64,000 nucleotides of DNA from Rhyacophila brunnea (GCA_022495005.1 JAGYXB010000659.1:682001-746000); one strand, 5' to 3'; counted from the first letter of the stretch, positions 11,126 to 22,244 are shown. Notes: a model not told the origin generated them from the letters alone. Translations and numbers: made by a program.

Positions 11126-11845
11126 GAACAGGTTTGAATCTGGAACCGTGCCGATGAGCAAGCCGTTCAATGATTCTGGTGGTATCTCAATTTCTGGTAG
11201 TTGCACTTTTCCTGATGCGCAACACATCCCGGCTGACTCATGTTTGAATTTGAGCGCATGACAATGGGGACATTCTTTTGTCCATAGCACCAATCAGCAC
11301 TTTCGGATGAGCGTAATATTCAATATCTGGCTCGTACTCGAATGCGAGACGAAGGAACGAAACGGATGTAAATGTTCGATGTACTTGTTGGCGTTGTCGG
11401 TCATTTGCTCTGCGTGTGTTAACTACGAACCGGCGCGCTTGGCTCCGTTCCAATTGTCGTTGTTGATTTCGTTCAGCTCGTGCCTCTTATGATTGAGATG
11501 CACGCAATTGCAATATGCTTACACGCACGTTTTTGTTCTCTTGTTCGATTTGTTTGTCTGTTCTTTCTGCTCTACTATTTCGCATGTTTGTTGCTTTATT
11601 CGTTCGACGGTCTAAATGGCCCCCCTTGCGTCTTGCTGGCATTGTGCACTGTAATACACGCACATAAAAATAGGTAAATTAAAATAAATCGTAAAAAATT
11701 TTGCACGCACTGCGTTGTGATATGCCGAATGAAATATGACGCGACGCTTCTCTTGAATTCTTCTCGGACGTAGCGCCATCTGTAATTCAACAACATAAAT
11801 AATTTCGTTCTGTTTGAAATACGAACGACGGTTAAATTTGTTCAT
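11126..11845 (-). pseudogene. Helitron protein fragment, block 1 (N-terminal)
   Basis: Overlapping minus-strand frames give RRANDRQRQQVHRTF, LAFEYEPDIEYYAHPKV (11453-11300), then ECPHCHALKFKHESAGMCCA and GKVQLPEIEIPPESLNGLL (11285-11150). The Cys/His cluster CPHCxAxKF..GxCC is the usual landmark upstream of the FNSCFQMTS block. Frame changes near 11290 and 11460 and non-coding N-terminal sequence show it is dead. Confidence 0.8.
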
Positions 11846-12145
11846 ACAAAAATAATAAAATCGCGATTAAAAAATGGGAGGGTAAGGGTAGGAGGGTTAA
11901 AATTTGGGGTTATAGGTATTTTTTTATGCCAAATAATAAAAAAAATACAAAAAAAATTGTCAAAAAATTAATAGAAAATTTTTCTGGATAGAGATACCCT
12001 AATCACCAAACGGTATGAAATATACTTGTTGACCTATTCTCATACCTAACAAATATACATTAAAAAAATCATAAAAATCGGTCGAGCCATTTCGGAGGAA
12101 TTCGACCACAAACATCGTGACACGAGATTTTTATATATATAGAGA

Positions 12146-12397
12146 TGAAGAGATACGACCAGTAAATCAATGCTGCATTTAATAATACCCTGACAGTTTT
12201 TCACATAAAGCTTTACGATATGACATAATACATATTTACGATGTCACTAAGTTTCAGAAGCTACGAAGCCATAACAAGGCGATTTTATGGGCCAGCAATT
12301 ATGTGACTAGTGCCTGATCTCAATTATATTTGAAGGAATTAAGTAACTACGTGAAAATGAAATCACTTCAAATTAGAAAGAAAATTATATAATTCGC
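12146..12397. other. No feature recognised
   Basis: Flank of the Helitron 5' end; AT-rich, no repeat recognised. Confidence 0.5.
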
Positions 12398-12560
12398 TCC
12401 AAAATTCAAATTCAAATTTCTTTATTTACATATATTTAGTGAACATGGCACGAAAAACAATTAAATAGTATTAAAACAGTATAAAAAGTAAGTGCATATG
12501 CCGAGTGAGCTAAGTAGACCCTACTATTTTAAGAATTTATAAAACAACGTCCACCAAAAT
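12398..12560 (-). repeat. CR1-type LINE 3' tail fragment
   Basis: On the minus strand 'catgttcactaaatatatg' then 'aaataaagaaatttgaattt' resembles the 3' UTR and pentamer tail of the LINE at 27.46-27.52 kb. No coding part remains. Confidence 0.45.
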
Positions 12561-12885
12561 TCATTTTGGCATTCAGGTTGGCGAAACTTTTTATGTACGC
12601 TTGCTAAAATTTCCCAAACATTATTTTTTGACTGTCTGACGTGCTGATCAGTTTTTTATGAGGAAAAAGATGGTTAAAAAAAATTACAATTGAGTTCTTG
12701 AGATTCTATCTTTCACCGTGTTTCTAGCCGAGGGCATATCTTTTATTCTTTGAATATTTTTTTACCTTGTTTTCAAACTTTTCAAAGACATCGTGGTCAT
12801 ACATTTCGGTCCACCAGTTTTGAAACTGTCAGCCAGATTTACTACTACTAGCTCCACCAAGTTTTTTTTTCTTATTTGTACTACA

Positions 12886-13125
12886 CCCACGACGGCCGCG
12901 CGGCTTAAGTGTTGGCCTATTGCATCGTGGGTCTCAGGTTCAAATCCTGTGTCTGGCAAGTATACATATTGTTTTTCAATTCGTGTATGAGTCAGAGTAT
13001 GGACCTAATAGGTTGAGCAAGTGGCTGACATCCATTTCTCGTAAAAACAAAATCTGTCAATACAAACCAGCACTCTGTGGAGGCCCATAATATGATCCTA
13101 TTAGGATCGGACATCGAAGAAAAGA
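12886..13125 (+). mobile_element. SINE-A copy
   Basis: Full-length copy. Head with GGCCGCGCGGCTTAAG (box A region) and CAGGTTCAAATCCTG (box B), then the complete body through 'cactctgtggagg' and the terminal 'aggatcggacat'. Confidence 0.88.
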
Positions 13126-13764
13126 TTCCTATTTGTAGATTTCTAGCCCATAACGAGGAATGTGTCGAAAAAGTGCCTTAATAACAATGCCTTCATTTTG
13201 AACCGCAGGATAACATATTGGTTTAAATAACTTCAATCATATTATTTCAAAGGCATCAATAATTGTTGTTTTGCGTTTTCGTCGTGTCAAGGTCCATATT
13301 CTACAAATATATGCTAATATATATATATATATATATCTTATACAATAAGATATTAAAATATATCCACCGGTAAAGGGGATATTTAGTTCACCAAATATAA
13401 TAAACAGGAAGCTAGTTTCCATTCAGAACTATCCCTTACAAATACGTTTCAATTACATATATCGTATCAATGTAGTCTGAAAGTTTCTTCATATAAGCTA
13501 TAAGCAAATGACAGTCGGTATAACCATTAGTCATTTCCATTATCTTGCCTCCCTTAGGCGTTATGTTCCCCTGGTAAAATATAGCTGCGGGTGCAGTGTT
13601 GAACTATGAACTTTCATGAAATTTAGAGACTTGAAAACGTTTATATTAAAATCGTACAGTATTTCAGATATATATATATATTTAACTTTTTTTATCACGT
13701 TGAATATATAAATTTTGGTAACCGTTGAAAATAGCATTATAATAATAGTGATTTCAGGCTATAC
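13126..13764. other. No gene recognised
   Basis: AT-rich; TA microsatellites at about 13316-13336 and 13668-13681. Confidence 0.6.
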
Positions 13765-13868
13765 CAGTAATATGGACCATGGTACCCACAAGGGGAGGAA
13801 GGCTGACAGGCTCTGGCCTGGGGGCTCGGGATCAGAGGGCCCCGGCGTGACGGGTCGACCAGATAAGT
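13765..13868. other. GC-rich unassigned patch beside an RTE tail
   Basis: Unusually GC-rich for the window ('ggctctggcctggggg'). It may be part of an older inserted element; nothing recognised. Confidence 0.35.
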
Positions 13869-14165
13869 AAGATAAACTTCTTCTTCTTCTTCCACGGCGC
13901 TATATCCCGGGATGGGATTTGGCCTCCTCCACAACCGCTCTACACTCACTCCGGTCTCTCGCCACACTTCTCCAGTTACCGGGTCTTCCTATATGAAGCC
14001 AGTCCACTTCTACGGCGTCAGCCCATCTCCTTCTTGGACGGCCTCTGGGTCTCTTCCGTTGGGGTAGCCACTTCGTCATGATCCTTGGCGCTCTAACTTC
14101 AGGCATTCTCTCCACATGTCCCGCCCATCGTAGTCTTTGGGACTTACAGTATCTTATGATTGTTT
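13869..14165 (-). pseudogene. RTE-type reverse transcriptase, C-terminal fragment (family D)
   Basis: Minus-strand codons give SQRLRWAGHVERMPE, RPRGRPRRRWADAVEVD and CRAVVEEAKSHPGI followed by a stop, the typical end of RTE-like polyproteins ('KSQRLRWAGHV...EEAKTHPGL'). The stop is followed by a GAA-repeat tail ('gaagaagaagaag' on the minus strand). Everything upstream of KSQRLRW is missing. This family is distinct in sequence from the A and B families of this window. Confidence 0.82.
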
Positions 14166-14194
14166 GCTGTGAGATAAACACACATCACAAATTA

Positions 14195-14644
14195 AGGGCT
14201 TGCGCAGACAGAGAGCGGTCGGAGTTCTGCGTTCAACCGACCGTTGACCGCAAACGTTCAGGGACAGCAGACAGGTGGCGGTCAACAATAAGCGTTCCAT
14301 TTGTTTACAAACGTTGTACTGACACAAGCGCTGCATAATGCGAGACCGCTATATTCCGACTGCAAGTGGAAGTGAGAAAGCACCGCTGTTGCGTACTCAC
14401 TCCCCCGTGTGGTTTCGCTCTATGTTGTGTGACTGTTCAAATTCCTATGACGGGACTGGACGGGAAGTACGGCGTTCTTTGTAATTCCGGGCATAGAACT
14501 CCAGAACTCTAGCGTTCCAATTGACCGGCGCGGTCTGACCGCCGGCTGTGTACCTATACAGTATGAAGTCCATACAGTACAAAGAACGCCGAACTCCGAA
14601 CGCGGAACGCAGACCGCCTGACCGCGCTCTGTCTGCGCAAGCCC
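14195..14644. mobile_element. MITE with TTA target duplication (PIF/Harbinger-like)
   Basis: Terminal inverted repeats contain GGGCTTGCGCAGACAGAG and its complement. TTA is present at both borders (14192-14194 and 14645-14647). The ~450-bp body is GC-rich, unlike its surroundings, and holds further internal 'cgttc/gaacg' inverted motifs. No transposase. The TTA duplication and GGGC-type ends fit PIF/Harbinger but do not prove it. Confidence 0.75.
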
Positions 14645-14654
14645 TTACACTAAC

Positions 14655-15075
14655 AGTAAATAATTACAAGATAAAAAGAACTTTTTATATACAACGTTTT
14701 TAAATTTTCTGTTGAATCATATAAACTTGACTTGACTAGCTTAAACGATCAAAAAAATTTGTACTTGATAGATAGAAATATTGAATAATAAAATGTCATT
14801 TCATATTGATTTCCACAGTAACACAAGTATATATTATTTAATAATTTAGTTGCTAGGACCAATAATGGTATCGAAATAACTTTTCATACAAAACAGAATT
14901 AACTGAAAATGAATTCAATTCTACTTAAAGATGGCTAAAAGTATTAAAATGCATTGGCATCGTGTTCTGACATATTCTAAAAATTTCAAATATCTAGCTA
15001 GTCGGGAAGTTAGTTAAAAATCGATTGCAAGATTTGTACCGGACAAATAAGAATACGGCCTAAGAAAAACGTTGT
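14655..15075 (-). repeat. Dispersed repeat R1, uninterrupted copy
   Basis: Minus-strand copy of a ~420-480-bp repeat whose other copies at 30.6-31.5 and 62.1-63.3 kb are each split by an insertion. Shared blocks: 'aactaacttcccgactagct', 'gaattgaattcattttcag', 'cctagcaactaaattatt', 'aacagaaaatttaaaaacg'. Ends carry an ACAACGTTTTTA-type inverted motif. This copy supplies the empty sites for both insertions. Confidence 0.8.
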
Positions 15076-15482
15076 AATAATAAAAAAGGCGATATTTTAC
15101 TTCGAGAGTAATGGTTGTGGAATGCATTTTTTTATTATTGTGATTTGTGTTTATCTTCGACAACTACATAATTTAAGTGGGTGTAGGTATTCATAAATAC
15201 AAAACATCGCTAAAATACTCTGAATAACCTTAATTTCACCTCTAACAATATTTCGAAAACGTTACTATACAGTGTCGCACTGCCTTTAACCTTAGTGATA
15301 GGTAGGGGGTCCGCCAACGATCCTAGTCTGGGGGCCCGCTTCGGGATGTGGGAGTGATGATTATTTATTAAACAAGTTATTGGTGACGCAAAAAAAAACA
15401 TGTTTGAATTACCGACGAGCATTTAATATACCACTTACCACATCAGTGCAAATTATCGATTTTTTGTTATTACGGCGACATC
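15076..15482. other. No gene recognised
   Basis: Mostly AT-rich with a GC-richer patch at 15265-15355. A minus-strand GTAAGT donor-like site at 15437-15432 was seen but no convincing exon belongs to it. Confidence 0.5.
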
Positions 15483-15494
15483 TATTATTGCACA

Positions 15495-15662
15495 TTGGTG
15501 CGAATCCAGTGGTTACAGGTTCAAGTACCATCGGGCGTCGTGTTTTTTCAAATAATATTTTTTAGTAAGTAAATATCATAGGTGTTTTAAAATAATGTAT
15601 ATTCAATATAAATAATGCTACATTCTCAAATCTTGTGAATTATTCGTTGAATAAAAGAAATG
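15495..15662 (+). mobile_element. SINE-B copy, head partial
   Basis: A box-B-like AGGTTCAAGTACC is followed by the T-rich linker and the family tail 'gaattattcgttgaataaaa'. The box A half is missing. Confidence 0.6.
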
Positions 15663-15819
15663 ATTTATTATATTATATGGGTGTCGGTTAGCAATTAGAC
15701 AATTAGGCAATATTTAATGGTACTTTAATTTAAAAAAAAAACCCAAAACCGATAGTCAACGTAACGCAATTTGATAAGCATTTTAAGTGGGAACTATTAG
15801 TTAAATTCATCGTAATTGA

Positions 15820-15960
15820 GTAGGTTAACCGTAGCCGAATTGGCAAAGCATATAATCTAGTGGTTACAAGTTCAAGTCCCGTGACGTGTCGTATTTTTTT
15901 CAAAAAAAGATTTTTTCTATTAGGTATAATTATCTGAGCTGTTTTCAGATTAGGTATCTA
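15820..15960 (+). mobile_element. SINE-B-type copy with tRNA-like head
   Basis: GTAGCCGAATTGGCAAAGC (box A region) and AGTTCAAGTCCCGTG (box B) are 28 bp apart, followed by 'ttttttcaaaaaaag' and 'ttttctattagg'. Not a functional tRNA: the acceptor and D arms do not pair. Confidence 0.65.
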
Positions 15961-16915
15961 TATTTATTATATCGTCTCTGTTCTGGCAGAACACACTAAC
16001 TGGAGAATACTAGTTTTGAGTAATTTGACTTTGAAGTTTTTAAAATGTTTGAAATGGTCTATCATGTGAGTTTATTAAGTAATCGTAAAAAGGATGACTT
16101 TAAAATAAAGACTATTTATTTATTAAGAAGGTTTCCAGACGGTAAGGTTTGAAATAAGGAACATTTTGGTATAACTAACTCAACATGTTATTTTTTCGAA
16201 TTAGTGTCTTCTGCCAGAACAGTGACGATATGTAACATAGTTGGTAATCGTCAGAATTTAATACTTGGCGTAACTTAGCTAATACCAAACCAACTTTAAT
16301 ACATAAGTATCAATTTTATGCATGGACTTATATGTAGACTTGTTAATAATAACCAAACATATATATTTATCTAGTAGGCAAAAAATATCAAAGTAGTGAC
16401 TCTTTCCTACAAAATAATAAACAATGATATCTATGATTTAACAACACCTATAAATCAAATTAGGTATATTATGTCGAAAAACGAACTCTGTTCGATATTC
16501 AAATATAATCAAATGGGGTTTGAAATACATTCTTATATCGTCAGTGAGGTTTTGAAAAATCTTGAATTTAGTATGGAGTTATAATTAATGTTTCATTAAA
16601 TTTCAACATATAAATTAATTTTCATCTATCTACTTTGTATGTTATGTTGAAATGGAAGGTATGTGAAGAAACTAGAGAACCTGTTCATTCGAGTACATGC
16701 CATTTATACCTACTCATGGTCAAAATAAGTTCTGCTGGTTACAAGAGAAGGTAACAGCGTTATCGCTCAGAAGAAATTTGAAGGACGTTCTTAGTCCTTT
16801 ACTTATTATGCGTCCGAAAGAATGCGAATACATGCCTAGTGTTGGAAGGAAGGACACTCCACCCTTACAAAAAATAATCAATTATATTTCAGACTGTTTG
16901 GCTTAAAACATCCCT
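15961..16915. other. No gene recognised
   Basis: AT-rich. A 69-codon frame at 16697-16906 (+) has a mixed composition but no recognisable motif, and starts away from any splice signal. Confidence 0.5.
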
Positions 16916-17090
16916 TATCTGGCACTGCATACAACCCTCTCTTTGAACCCTTTGTCGCGTCTTAAAGCAGCTTTTACCAAGAGGCCGCGTCACACTTCTT
17001 TGTTCCTGTCACCTTGATTTACTTCCCACACCCTCCTTGCAATGCCAATTTCCCCTCTAAGGTCCGCTCGTGAGTGTTCGTTGATTTACG
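16916..17090. other. GC-richer patch with interrupted minus-strand frame
   Basis: The minus strand reads EHSRADLRGEIGIARRVWE and continues to a single stop, then about 25 more open codons. It could be a decayed exon or transposon fragment; family not recognised. Confidence 0.3.
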
Positions 17091-17234
17091 ACGTTATTCG
17101 TCGACTGTTAAAAATTTACATACCGGTTGTAACAAAGACATATACATGCATGCAATCAATTGCATTTTTTATAAATCACTTATATATATGAGGTTATTTT
17201 TTTACGATGTACGAAACTAAAAAGTACATAATAT

Positions 17235-17402
17235 TATATAATGGGATACCAACCACAGAATGGAGATTGTATTAACAGAATTTTTGTTTTTACGAGAAAT
17301 GAATGTTAACCACTTGCTCAACATACTTTGTATCACATATTGAAAAACAATACGTAAATTTGCCATGAAATTATAAGCCTGACGTGAAACCGCTCGGCTG
17401 TC
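17235..17402 (-). mobile_element. SINE-A copy, diverged
   Basis: Body blocks 'cgagaaatgaatgttaacc' (complement of the conserved 'catttctcg' block) and 'acttgctcaac' are clear; the head near 17390 is decayed. Confidence 0.6.
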
Positions 17403-17637
17403 ATACAAACTCGGGGGGTTTCTTTGTTTTTTTTGTGTAAAAAACTGGCATTTCAGTCAAATTTAAATTATCTTTAACTATTTTTATAGGAAAATCATAG
17501 GTTTCACCTTCAAGAATATTCAACATACTTGGGTTTAATTTACTAATATAGAATTCTATTAGTATTGCTAACAGTATTAACTATCCTGTAAAACATAAAA
17601 AAGAGCCCTAGAAACTTAGTGAAATACAACGGGAAAT

Positions 17638-18066
17638 GGACAACTGGGCGCCAGGACAATTGGGCGTCACACTGTCGAATGAAATAAATAGACGTTCGTT
17701 ACGATTTTGTACATAAAGTAAATGAGGAATTTTAATCAGTTTCTATCTATTACTTAGTAGTTGTAATTCATTTTGCTCTTAACATAATATTTTTTATTGC
17801 GGATAGAGAATTATCATGCCTGAAGCTTTATATAGAAATAATAGAACTCTTTTTTCGTTGGAACTTAAACATATACACAATTAAATCATTATTTACGTAT
17901 GCATATTTAAATTGTCACCAAGTATTAAATAATAATATAATATTTTAAATATAAATAATACTATTAAATATATTTTAAAGGTACCTATAATTATTCATTA
18001 AAGTCTACTTATTTTCGAATTACATTCTATTGCGTGGCGCTCAGTTGTCCCGGCGCTGAATCGTCT
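17638..18066. mobile_element. MITE with GGCGCC-rich terminal inverted repeats
   Basis: The left end (17638-17672) and the inverted right end (18034-18066) share 'caactgggcgccaggacaa'-like sequence, about 25 of 34 positions. Each arm contains the motif twice in tandem. The ~360-bp centre is AT-rich and non-coding. Confidence 0.55.
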
Positions 18067-18086
18067 TCAATACAACAAGGCATTAA

Positions 18087-18880
18087 GGGCGGATGTGCTC
18101 AGCGTGGGTCAAAATGGAACTTTTTTCTATTTTCAAAGCATGATCCTGGACATACCTTAAACGTTTGAACATGTACCTAACCGATTTTTTTTAAACGGTA
18201 CATGTTCAAACACGCGCGTTAACATCATTTTACTCCCTACTTCAATTATAGTTTGTCAATTTATGGCTACGGCCGTATGTTGTAACTTAGCCACTGGGGA
18301 ATGCCAAAAGAAATGGCGTATTTCAAAAAACACTACCTTATTCTTAGGTCAATAATTATTATAAAGCAATCATTATTCGTAGGATGTTTATCACACTTAA
18401 ATGGTCAACGACATAACTTATAATATATGACATATCTTTAGAATTATCTTCAAATGTGTTAATCTTGCCCATTTTTTGAATAATAAAATGCCTAATTCTT
18501 GTCAAATTTGGGTTCACAGAGATTATCAATATAATTTTTTATCGTAAATATTTCACTATAATAATGTCAATATAAATTATACTGATGGTTTTATAATTGC
18601 GTTTAAAAATTAATAAATGTAAAAAATCCTAAAACCACTGCACATTTATGTACTGAAATATGACTATATTCTAAAACATTAGAGCAAGAGGTTTAAAATA
18701 ATAATATTTTATGTGATAAAAGTACTTTATGCAGTCATCAAATGTTTAAAATAAATATAAAGGAAAATAAGGCTTCAAAATTATATAAATAGATTATCTA
18801 CAACGTTTAAGGTATGTCCAGGATCATGCTTTGAAAATAGAACAAAAGCTCCATTTTTACCTACGCTGAGCATGTCCCCC
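18087..18880. mobile_element. TIR element with TTAA target duplication
   Basis: About 85-bp inverted ends share 'tcaaagcatgatcctggac' and 'gctcagcgt'. TTAA borders both sides (18083-18086, 18881-18884), as in piggyBac-group or other TTAA-targeting elements. A 15-bp hairpin ('gtttgaacatgtacc') lies just inside the left arm. No transposase. A second copy, missing its left arm, is at 51.94-52.55 kb. Confidence 0.78.
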
Positions 18881-18950
18881 TTAATGCGTTAGGATAAAAA
18901 TGAAATAATTCTATAAGAAAACACGGAAGGGTATTCGATATAACTAGATA

Positions 18951-19060
18951 TTGCTAAATCCTCAATGGAAATGTGAAAGATCCATAAAAGACAATCGCTG
19001 GATAAATTTAGTCACCCGTTGGTTACCCAATAGGCAGAAAACGTCTGATATAGGCTTAGT
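18951..19060 (+). pseudogene. Probable RTE family A trace
   Basis: The plus strand reads QWKCERSIKDNRWINLVTRW, aligned in order with WRWACHIARRRDNHWTNLVI of the family A copy at 5.7-6.1 kb. Only ~35 codons remain. Confidence 0.45.
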
Positions 19061-19135
19061 AGCCGCTGAATCAACGACATCGTTTAGTCCTGTAAAAGTA
19101 AGTACATGGAAATACATCACACATGGTATGCAATA

Positions 19136-19507
19136 AAGCGTCAATTACATTGAGCTACTTTACGAGCTGTTTGTTGGCGAATTTACAAACTGCCTGTAAA
19201 GTCACCCAGTGTAATCATCGAACAAGCTAACAAGCAGATTGTAAACACTCTACCGAGAAAAGTTGAAAGCCGGCCAACTTTACACGCTACACGCCGGCGT
19301 GTGGGCCTGATGCGTCTGCGCAGTAGAGCGCAGTAGCAACCTCCCGGTAAAAAAACGAACTACGTTCTGTCAAAATAGTCGCTGGCTTGTGGCTTCTCAG
19401 CGAATGGAAAGTTTTGTGTGTCATCATCATAATTGCAGTAGCTGAATCGCCCGCTATTAAATTCGCCAACAAACAGCTCGTAAAGTAGCTCAATATAATT
19501 GACGCTT
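19136..19507. mobile_element. MITE with 49-bp terminal inverted repeats
   Basis: Ends share 'aagcgtcaatta' and 'gagctactttacgagctgtt', inverted at 19450-19507. The ~270-bp centre is non-coding. The target duplication could not be fixed (CAAT is one option). Confidence 0.78.
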
Positions 19508-20005
19508 CAATGGCGATAATGATTATAATAATCGAATGCTTGGTATATTACAATAATTGCAGAGCTCTTTATCTGACAAAATAACAATAAAAACAAGCAT
19601 CAAATATCATTGAAAATACCAGGCTAACAGAATGAAAGAGGAGGTAGTGAATGCACTGTTAGGGAGGGAATATTTATGACGCCAAACAGTGGGCGGTGGA
19701 ACGAAATGAAATAGATAGTAATGGCCTCGAATGACCATAAAAGATGCCAGAGATGCGCTTCTGTCCCCCTAGTGAGATTTAAGACAGATAGGCGTTCGCA
19801 AGCAAGCCTGCATGCCTAATAATAACTAACTCACTGTGCATGTATAGACTCCTAATAGATAGTCCCGATCATCTAACTACTAAATACTACTATGAGTAAA
19901 TTTTAAATAAATATTAATATAACTTTTGCTAAATCAGCTTTCTTTTGAAATTTAATTGGCCAACATAAATTGCCTGTTTCACCGTAAGTATTGTTTTCGC
20001 GATTT
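19508..20005. other. No feature recognised
   Basis: Mixed composition, no repeat match or coding signal found. Confidence 0.5.
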
Positions 20006-20266
20006 TAAACAATATGCTGTTGCGATAGGCTGTTAAGATCCGCTATAAATAGTGCACATTAAACTTTGTCAGTCAGACGTATTTGTTTTCATTGAAATAA
20101 TACTACAATTTACAAATGGTTTGGTTAGTTTTTAAAATTCAATTAAACCCTGCGAAAACCAAGCCACAATAGATAATAGTAAAAAAATACTCGTTTATGT
20201 ATAAATTATCTACATAACATTTAATATTTTATAGATAGAATAATATTTTGTATCTATTATAGTTTG

Positions 20267-20451
20267 AATTCTAATGGATTCACTGACACGTCAGTGTGTG
20301 TTTACCTTTGTTGAGTGTACACGGCGCCTGAAGATGCCAAAAGGCGAAACCCGGGTCGCAAAAAAAGGCCTTAAATGGAATAGTACAGAGCTTGAATCCA
20401 TTAGAATTTAAATTCAAATTCCATCAAGTGCCTTCAGTCGATAGTATTAAT
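20267..20451 (+). mobile_element. Hammerhead-motif retroelement, copy 1, 11-bp target duplication
   Basis: The insert starts AATTCTAATGG and ends GATAGTATTAA(T). ATTATAGTTTG flanks it directly on both sides (20256-20266, 20452-20462). The left arm of the family is deleted here, leaving one plus-strand ribozyme motif at 20328-20357. The variable-length duplication indicates target-primed retrotransposition rather than a cut-and-paste transposase. Confidence 0.78.
20328..20357 (+). ncRNA. Hammerhead ribozyme core motif
   Basis: Core elements in order: CTGAAGA (20328-20334), stem II GCC/GGC with loop AAAA, GAA (20346-20348), A15.1 (20349), stem III CCC/GGG with no loop, T16.1 and C17 (20356-20357). 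All invariant hammerhead positions are present. Stem III is part of the self-complementary ACCCGGGT, so activity would need a dimer. Stem I has only about 2 bp here. Confidence 0.65.
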
Positions 20452-20768
20452 ATTATAGTTTGGTTTAGACAGGGCTTAATGAATTTAAAAAAATAACCGA
20501 TAATATGTGTAATATGTATTTTTAATCCAACGACAACAAATAAGTATGAATGAAAACGTCAGCACGATTTTGGCGTATCGCTCAAAATATACCAAACCTA
20601 TTATGGCTTAGTTTAGGCAGGGTTTTATTGATTTTTAAAAACTAACCAATACCATCTGTAAATTGTAGTCGTAGTTCAATAAAAACAAATACGTACGACT
20701 AACAAAGTTTAATGTGCACTATTTATGGCGAATCTTAACAGTCTACCTCCACCCTTCGCTACTGTGCA

Positions 20769-21330
20769 GTATACCATATAGTTATGAAGTAATGGTTTTC
20801 TGCCAAGTCATGCTGGCTGGTAGGATGTCTAATTCCGACACTATTATCGACATTTTTCAGTTTGCGTAAGTAAAATATAAAATTAATCTTTTTTGACGAA
20901 ATTTTACAGAGTTATAAAAATAAACTTTTTGTTAGAAAGATGCTCAAAAGCGATACTCAATAGATGGAACAAATTTTCGTTCAGTCTGACAAGACTTTAG
21001 ACTATTTATATTTCGACTTTATCAAGTTTTCAAATATAATATCAAGTACGAAAGTTGGTAAGCTTTCATCAAACACTGATACGATATTTAAATTGTCCGC
21101 AGTGAAGCTTATAATGATTGACAAGAGATTATTGAAGAAAATACTTAGAGCAAGAAAAACATAGAATATAAATTAGTCTTTACAAGAACTTTTCCATTAA
21201 GATCGGTTTTGGGAAACCGGCCAAAGTTTTCTTAGACTCGTAGGTTAAATTAATTAAATAACCACTTATACTCAAATTCGGAATATACTAATTACATACA
21301 GTCTTAGAGAATAACTTAGAAACTATTTGT
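20769..21330. other. No gene recognised
   Basis: AT-rich; a 66-codon frame at 20964-21164 (+) is unremarkable. Confidence 0.5.
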
Positions 21331-21576
21331 CAGTGCTCGAAATGGAGCGGAACGCACCGGAGCGCCGTTCCTGTTCGTGAAATCGATAAAATTATAGCTC
21401 CGTCTCGTGGAATAAATAATTTGACCGTCTGAGCTGGATAGGCCATATAATAGAAAATCTAACTCACTTATTTTTATGAAAAAAAAACCACATACACTTT
21501 GATAACTTTACTATGTAAAAATCTTAAGAAAACTGTCCAGCGCTCCACTTCGTAATTTTTTCCATTTCGAGCGCTG
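21331..21576. mobile_element. hAT MITE with perfect 8-bp target duplication
   Basis: Ends CAGTGCTCGAAATGGA and TCCATTTCGAGCGCTG are inverted repeats of hAT type. CTATTTGT flanks both sides (21323-21330, 21577-21584). 246 bp, no coding capacity. Confidence 0.88.
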
Positions 21577-21662
21577 CTATTTGTTCAACCCATTGGATTT
21601 ATACATTGCGTCCAAATACGAGATTCAAATCAACTTCCCATATAACTGGAGGAGAGCGTTAA

Positions 21663-21912
21663 TAAAAAATTCGGTACTGTTCGGTTATGAGGAATATAGC
21701 GGAAAACACATTTTTAAAATAGCCGATATACTGGATTATTTGTTAGGTTAACCTTACCAAACCTAACCTAACCTAACCTAACCTAACCTAACCTAACCTA
21801 ACCCAACCTAACCTAACCTAAACTAACCCAAACTAACAATTAATCCAGTATATCGGGTATTTTCAAAATGTGTTTTCCGCTGTATCCTCATAACCGAACA
21901 GTACCAAAAATT
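21663..21912. repeat. Foldback element with (TTAGG)n telomere-repeat core
   Basis: Arms of ~80 bp share 'ggtactgttcggttatgagg', 'agcggaaaacacattt' and 'gatatactggatta', inverted at 21838-21912. Between them (21745-21836) lie about 14 copies of CCTAA, the complement of the insect telomeric unit TTAGG, with a few variants at the right edge. No reading frame. Confidence 0.82.
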
Positions 21913-22005
21913 CTCCACGGTAGGCGCATTTATCTTGAGCATATCTCTCTTCAAGAAAGATTACCTATATGATTTTTCCTTTTAGATTATAAATGTTGAC
22001 AAACG

Positions 22006-22206
22006 CCCACTATGGCCGCGCGGCTTAAGCGTCGGCCCATAACGTCGTCGTTCCCAGGTTATAATCCTGGGTCTGGAAAGTACACATATTATTTTTCAAT
22101 TTGTATATGACCTAATAGCTAACATCCATTTCTCGTAAAAACAAAAGTTGTTAATAAAACCTCCACTCTGTAAAGACCCATATAATATTATTAGAATCGG
22201 ACATGA
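22006..22206 (+). mobile_element. SINE-A copy
   Basis: Good head (GGCCGCGCGGCTTAAGC) and body, with a ~30-bp gap in the middle where 'ggacctaataggttgagcaa' is shortened. Confidence 0.8.
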
Positions 22207-22244
22207 TTAAAAAAATCGTGATTTCTTTGAAACGATTTAATTAT

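Larger units (their letters stand above)
9969..12145 (-). mobile_element. Helitron deletion derivative with N-terminal coding blocks
   Basis: On the minus strand the element starts TCTCTATATATATAAAAATC (5' end at 12145, preceded by A) and ends GGTCAGCTAG (9969, followed by T). This is the canonical Helitron arrangement: 5'-TC, CTAG-3', insertion between A and T. A 7-bp stem GGCA(g)AAC / GTTTGCC sits ten bases before CTAG. Minus-strand coding blocks lie between 11845 and 10145. They correspond to the poorly characterised N-terminal part of insect Helitron proteins. The Rep HUH motifs and the helicase are absent, so the copy cannot move by itself. A 306-bp palindromic element interrupts it at 10817-11122. 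Confidence 0.88.
20010..20768. mobile_element. CACAGTG-ended TIR element (Transib-like), host of a nested insertion
   Basis: Arms of ~170 bp (20010-20180 and, inverted, 20600-20768) share 'ataaatagtgcacattaaac' and 'ggttagtttttaaaattcaa'. The right terminus read outward is CACAGTAGCGAAGGG; the sister copy at 51.3 kb ends CACAGTGGCGAAGGG. CACAGTG-type ends are the hallmark of Transib elements, but no transposase or 5-bp duplication was seen, so the class is tentative. The hammerhead-bearing insert at 20267-20451 lies inside. Confidence 0.6.

Noticed and set aside
12762..12959. Reading frames containing GFEPETH or GFEPGTH peptides in SINE copies (also at 29.3-29.5, 42.3-42.5 kb)
   Set aside because: They are translations of the tRNA-like box B and body of SINE-A, not proteins.
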